A DNA stretch of 64,000 nt, from NCBI RefSeq assembly GCF_001692325.1, contig NZ_LXKN01000058.1, forward strand, positions 1 to 64,000, read 5' to 3'. The position numbers were made by a program, and so were the translations under genes. Source of the stretch: Rhizobium sp. AC27/96. GTDB taxonomy: Bacteria > Pseudomonadota > Alphaproteobacteria > Rhizobiales > Rhizobiaceae. The notes under the pieces are model-generated. The model did not search any database. It was not told the DNA's origin and saw only the letters and a program-made list of their open reading frames with translations. Positions within the stretch are counted from its first letter, which is position 1. The number at the start of each line of letters is the position of its first letter. Positions 62,670 through 64,000 of this stretch are shown here, one piece after another.

Positions 62670-63356
62670 ATGGCAAACGCAGCATCCATTTATGCAACCT
62701 GGCATACAGAACCGCAGGGCGATATCTCGATGGCGGAATCGCATAGTCCTTACTGGCGACATTTCATCGAGACGGTGCCGGAGCGGGATTTCTCGTCGAA
62801 ATCAGTCCTCGATTTCGGCTGCAATCGTGGCGGCTTTTTAAGGCTGCTGCACGCCATGCGGCCCTTCCGCCGTGGCGTCGGCATTGATATTGCCTCGGAA
62901 TCTGTCGCGGCGGCCGTCGCTGCCGTCGGCAATATGCCGCTGCAGTTTCATGTCACGACCGACCTCTCACCCTTTGTCGACAGCTTCGATGTGGCCTTCA
63001 GCTATGAGGTCGTCTATCTGCTGCCGGAGCTTCGGCAGCATGCCGAGCAGATGTTTCAGGTGATGCGCAATGGTGGCGTCTATTATGCGGTCACGGGATG
63101 CCACAACGAAATGCCGCTCTGGCCGAAATGGCGCGAGCTGATCGGTGGCAACAGCAATGCGCCGGTACAGGATCGCTCGCCACAAGATTACATTGAGGCT
63201 TTCGCGGCGGCCGGCTTCGATGTTTCCGTGAGGCGTTTCGGCTATGACGGCTTTGTCCGCGCGACCAAGGACCGGAAATACTATCCGAGCATTCTCGATG
63301 CGCTGAGCTATCCGGCCGAATACAAGCTGCTGTTCCGCCTCGAAAAGCGCGTCTGA
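62670..63356 (+). CDS. Class I SAM-dependent methyltransferase
   Basis: A 228-residue enzyme. Motif I is SVLDFGCNRGGFLRLL, the acidic motif II GIDIASES, and motif IV DVAFSYEVVYLLPEL. Its stop is followed immediately by the regulator gene (1 base between stop and ATG), so the two are coupled. Substrate unknown. Confidence 0.8.
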   Translation: MANAASIYATWHTEPQGDISMAESHSPYWRHFIETVPERDFSSKSVLDFGCNRGGFLRLLHAMRPFRRGVGIDIASESVAAAVAAVGNMPLQFHVTTDLSPFVDSFDVAFSYEVVYLLPELRQHAEQMFQVMRNGGVYYAVTGCHNEMPLWPKWRELIGGNSNAPVQDRSPQDYIEAFAAAGFDVSVRRFGYDGFVRATKDRKYYPSILDALSYPAEYKLLFRLEKRV

Positions 63357-63357
63357 G

Positions 63358-64000
63358 ATGGAAACGGTCGACCGAAAGGGCGGTAGCGCCCTCTGGCATC
63401 AGATCGGCGAGATTCTGGCGGCTGACATAGCCGCCGGAACTCTGGCTCCGGGGGCGCGATTGCCGACCGAGCCGGAACTGATGGAGCGCTTCGGCGTCAG
63501 CCGGTTCACCGTGCGCCAGGCCCTTGGGCATCTGGAGCAGCGTGGGTTGGTTCGCGCCGAGCAGGGGCGGGGAACCTTCGTCCACAAGGGCGTGCTCGAT
63601 TATACGCTCTCGAAGCGCACCCGTTTCCATAAGAACCTCATCGAGCAGGGCTTCGAGCCTGGTGGCGAGTTACTGGCCCATGAAATCCTGCCAGCGACAG
63701 AACGTGTTGCGCCATACCTGAAGCTGGTGGTCGGTGCGCTGGTCATCCATCGGCGCGGCGTCATGACGGCGGATGGTGTTCCCGTCGAACTTGGTGACAC
63801 CTATTACCCTGCGGAGCGCTTTCCGGATTTCGACAAGGCGCGATTGCAGCATCCGACGATCACGGCGGCGCTCGCGAGCTATGGCATTACCGATTATGAG
63901 CGATTGTCGACCGAGATCGAGGCGCGCATGCCGACGGCCGAGGAAGCGCGGCTGCTGAGACAACCGAAATCGGTGCCGCTGCTCGTCACCCGCAAGGTGG
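63358..64000 (+). CDS. phnF: PhnF-like GntR/UTRA regulator, truncated by the window end
   Basis: Open from ATG 63358 to the window edge (214 codons; about 25-30 residues missing from the end). The GntR winged helix reads LWHQIGEILAADIAAGTLAPGARLPTEPELMERFGVSRFTVRQALGHLEQRGLVRAEQGRGTFV. The UTRA domain shows LDYTLSKRTRFHKNLIEQGF and IHRRGVMTADGVPVELGDTYYP. This is the pattern of PhnF, which regulates C-P lyase phosphonate uptake genes; phosphonate genes are therefore expected beyond 64 kb. The symbol is given on family pattern. Confidence 0.8.
   Translation, partial: METVDRKGGSALWHQIGEILAADIAAGTLAPGARLPTEPELMERFGVSRFTVRQALGHLEQRGLVRAEQGRGTFVHKGVLDYTLSKRTRFHKNLIEQGFEPGGELLAHEILPATERVAPYLKLVVGALVIHRRGVMTADGVPVELGDTYYPAERFPDFDKARLQHPTITAALASYGITDYERLSTEIEARMPTAEEARLLRQPKSVPLLVTRKV

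Overview
The window looks like chromosomal (or large-replicon) DNA of a Rhizobium-type alphaproteobacterium. The signs are GC-rich coding DNA, a DctB/FixL-like kinase with a FixJ-type regulator, a GumK-like glucuronosyltransferase, cobalamin-dependent MetH, a TfuA-like protein and several solute-binding-protein type ABC transporters. I recognised no rRNA, tRNA or CRISPR array. All family names are from recognition of the protein sequences, not from a database search.

Layout. (1) 1-100: the 3' end of an IS3-family insertion sequence. (2) 0.5-3.7 kb: a small peptide gene and a large BTAD/TPR regulator on the minus strand, divergent from a stand-alone TfuA-like gene; this could be an undescribed peptide-modification locus. 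(3) 3.7-7.5 kb: a long leader, a 76-residue protein, and a fused double permease plus ATPase of the nitrate/taurine type with no binding protein. (4) 7.6-10.5 kb: a small membrane protein, a two-component system and an NTF2-like protein. (5) About 11.2-40.2 kb: a prophage with repressor and operators, small early genes, terminase, portal, protease, capsid, neck, tail, a very long modular tail-tip protein, a GH19 endolysin and holin candidates. No integrase, excisionase or replication gene is visible. (6) 40.4-47.8 kb: a sugar-isomerase-like TIM barrel, small genes, and a surface-polysaccharide group (lyase, GumK-like transferase, flippase, ATP-grasp ligase). (7) 47.8-53.2 kb: an AGE-family epimerase and metH with a 20-bp palindromic operator. 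(8) 53.3-60.8 kb: a sugar (probably amino-sugar) ABC uptake locus with kinase, GntR/UTRA regulator and Gfo/Idh/MocA dehydrogenase. (9) 60.9-64 kb: TetR regulator, tautomerase-like protein, VOC protein, methyltransferase and the start of a phnF-like regulator.

Inside the prophage tail module three things stand out. The tail-assembly chaperone pair carries an in-register A AAT TTT slippery heptamer that would make a -1 frameshift fusion. A 2.5-kb block of four antisense genes for secreted or membrane-anchored proteins sits between the chaperone and the tape measure. At least three of those four look like paralogues of one unfamiliar two-cysteine family. The same low-GC composition runs into the first half of the tape-measure gene, which suggests one recombination event brought in both.

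Regulation can be read in several places. Three CAACAT-N5-ATGTTG type operators lie around the prophage repressor. A palindrome stands before metH. Two identical 14-mers in inverted orientation lie in the divergent region of the sugar locus. A terminator-like hairpin separates the sugar-binding protein from its permeases. Repeated AGAGTGAT elements lie between tetR and the tautomerase gene.
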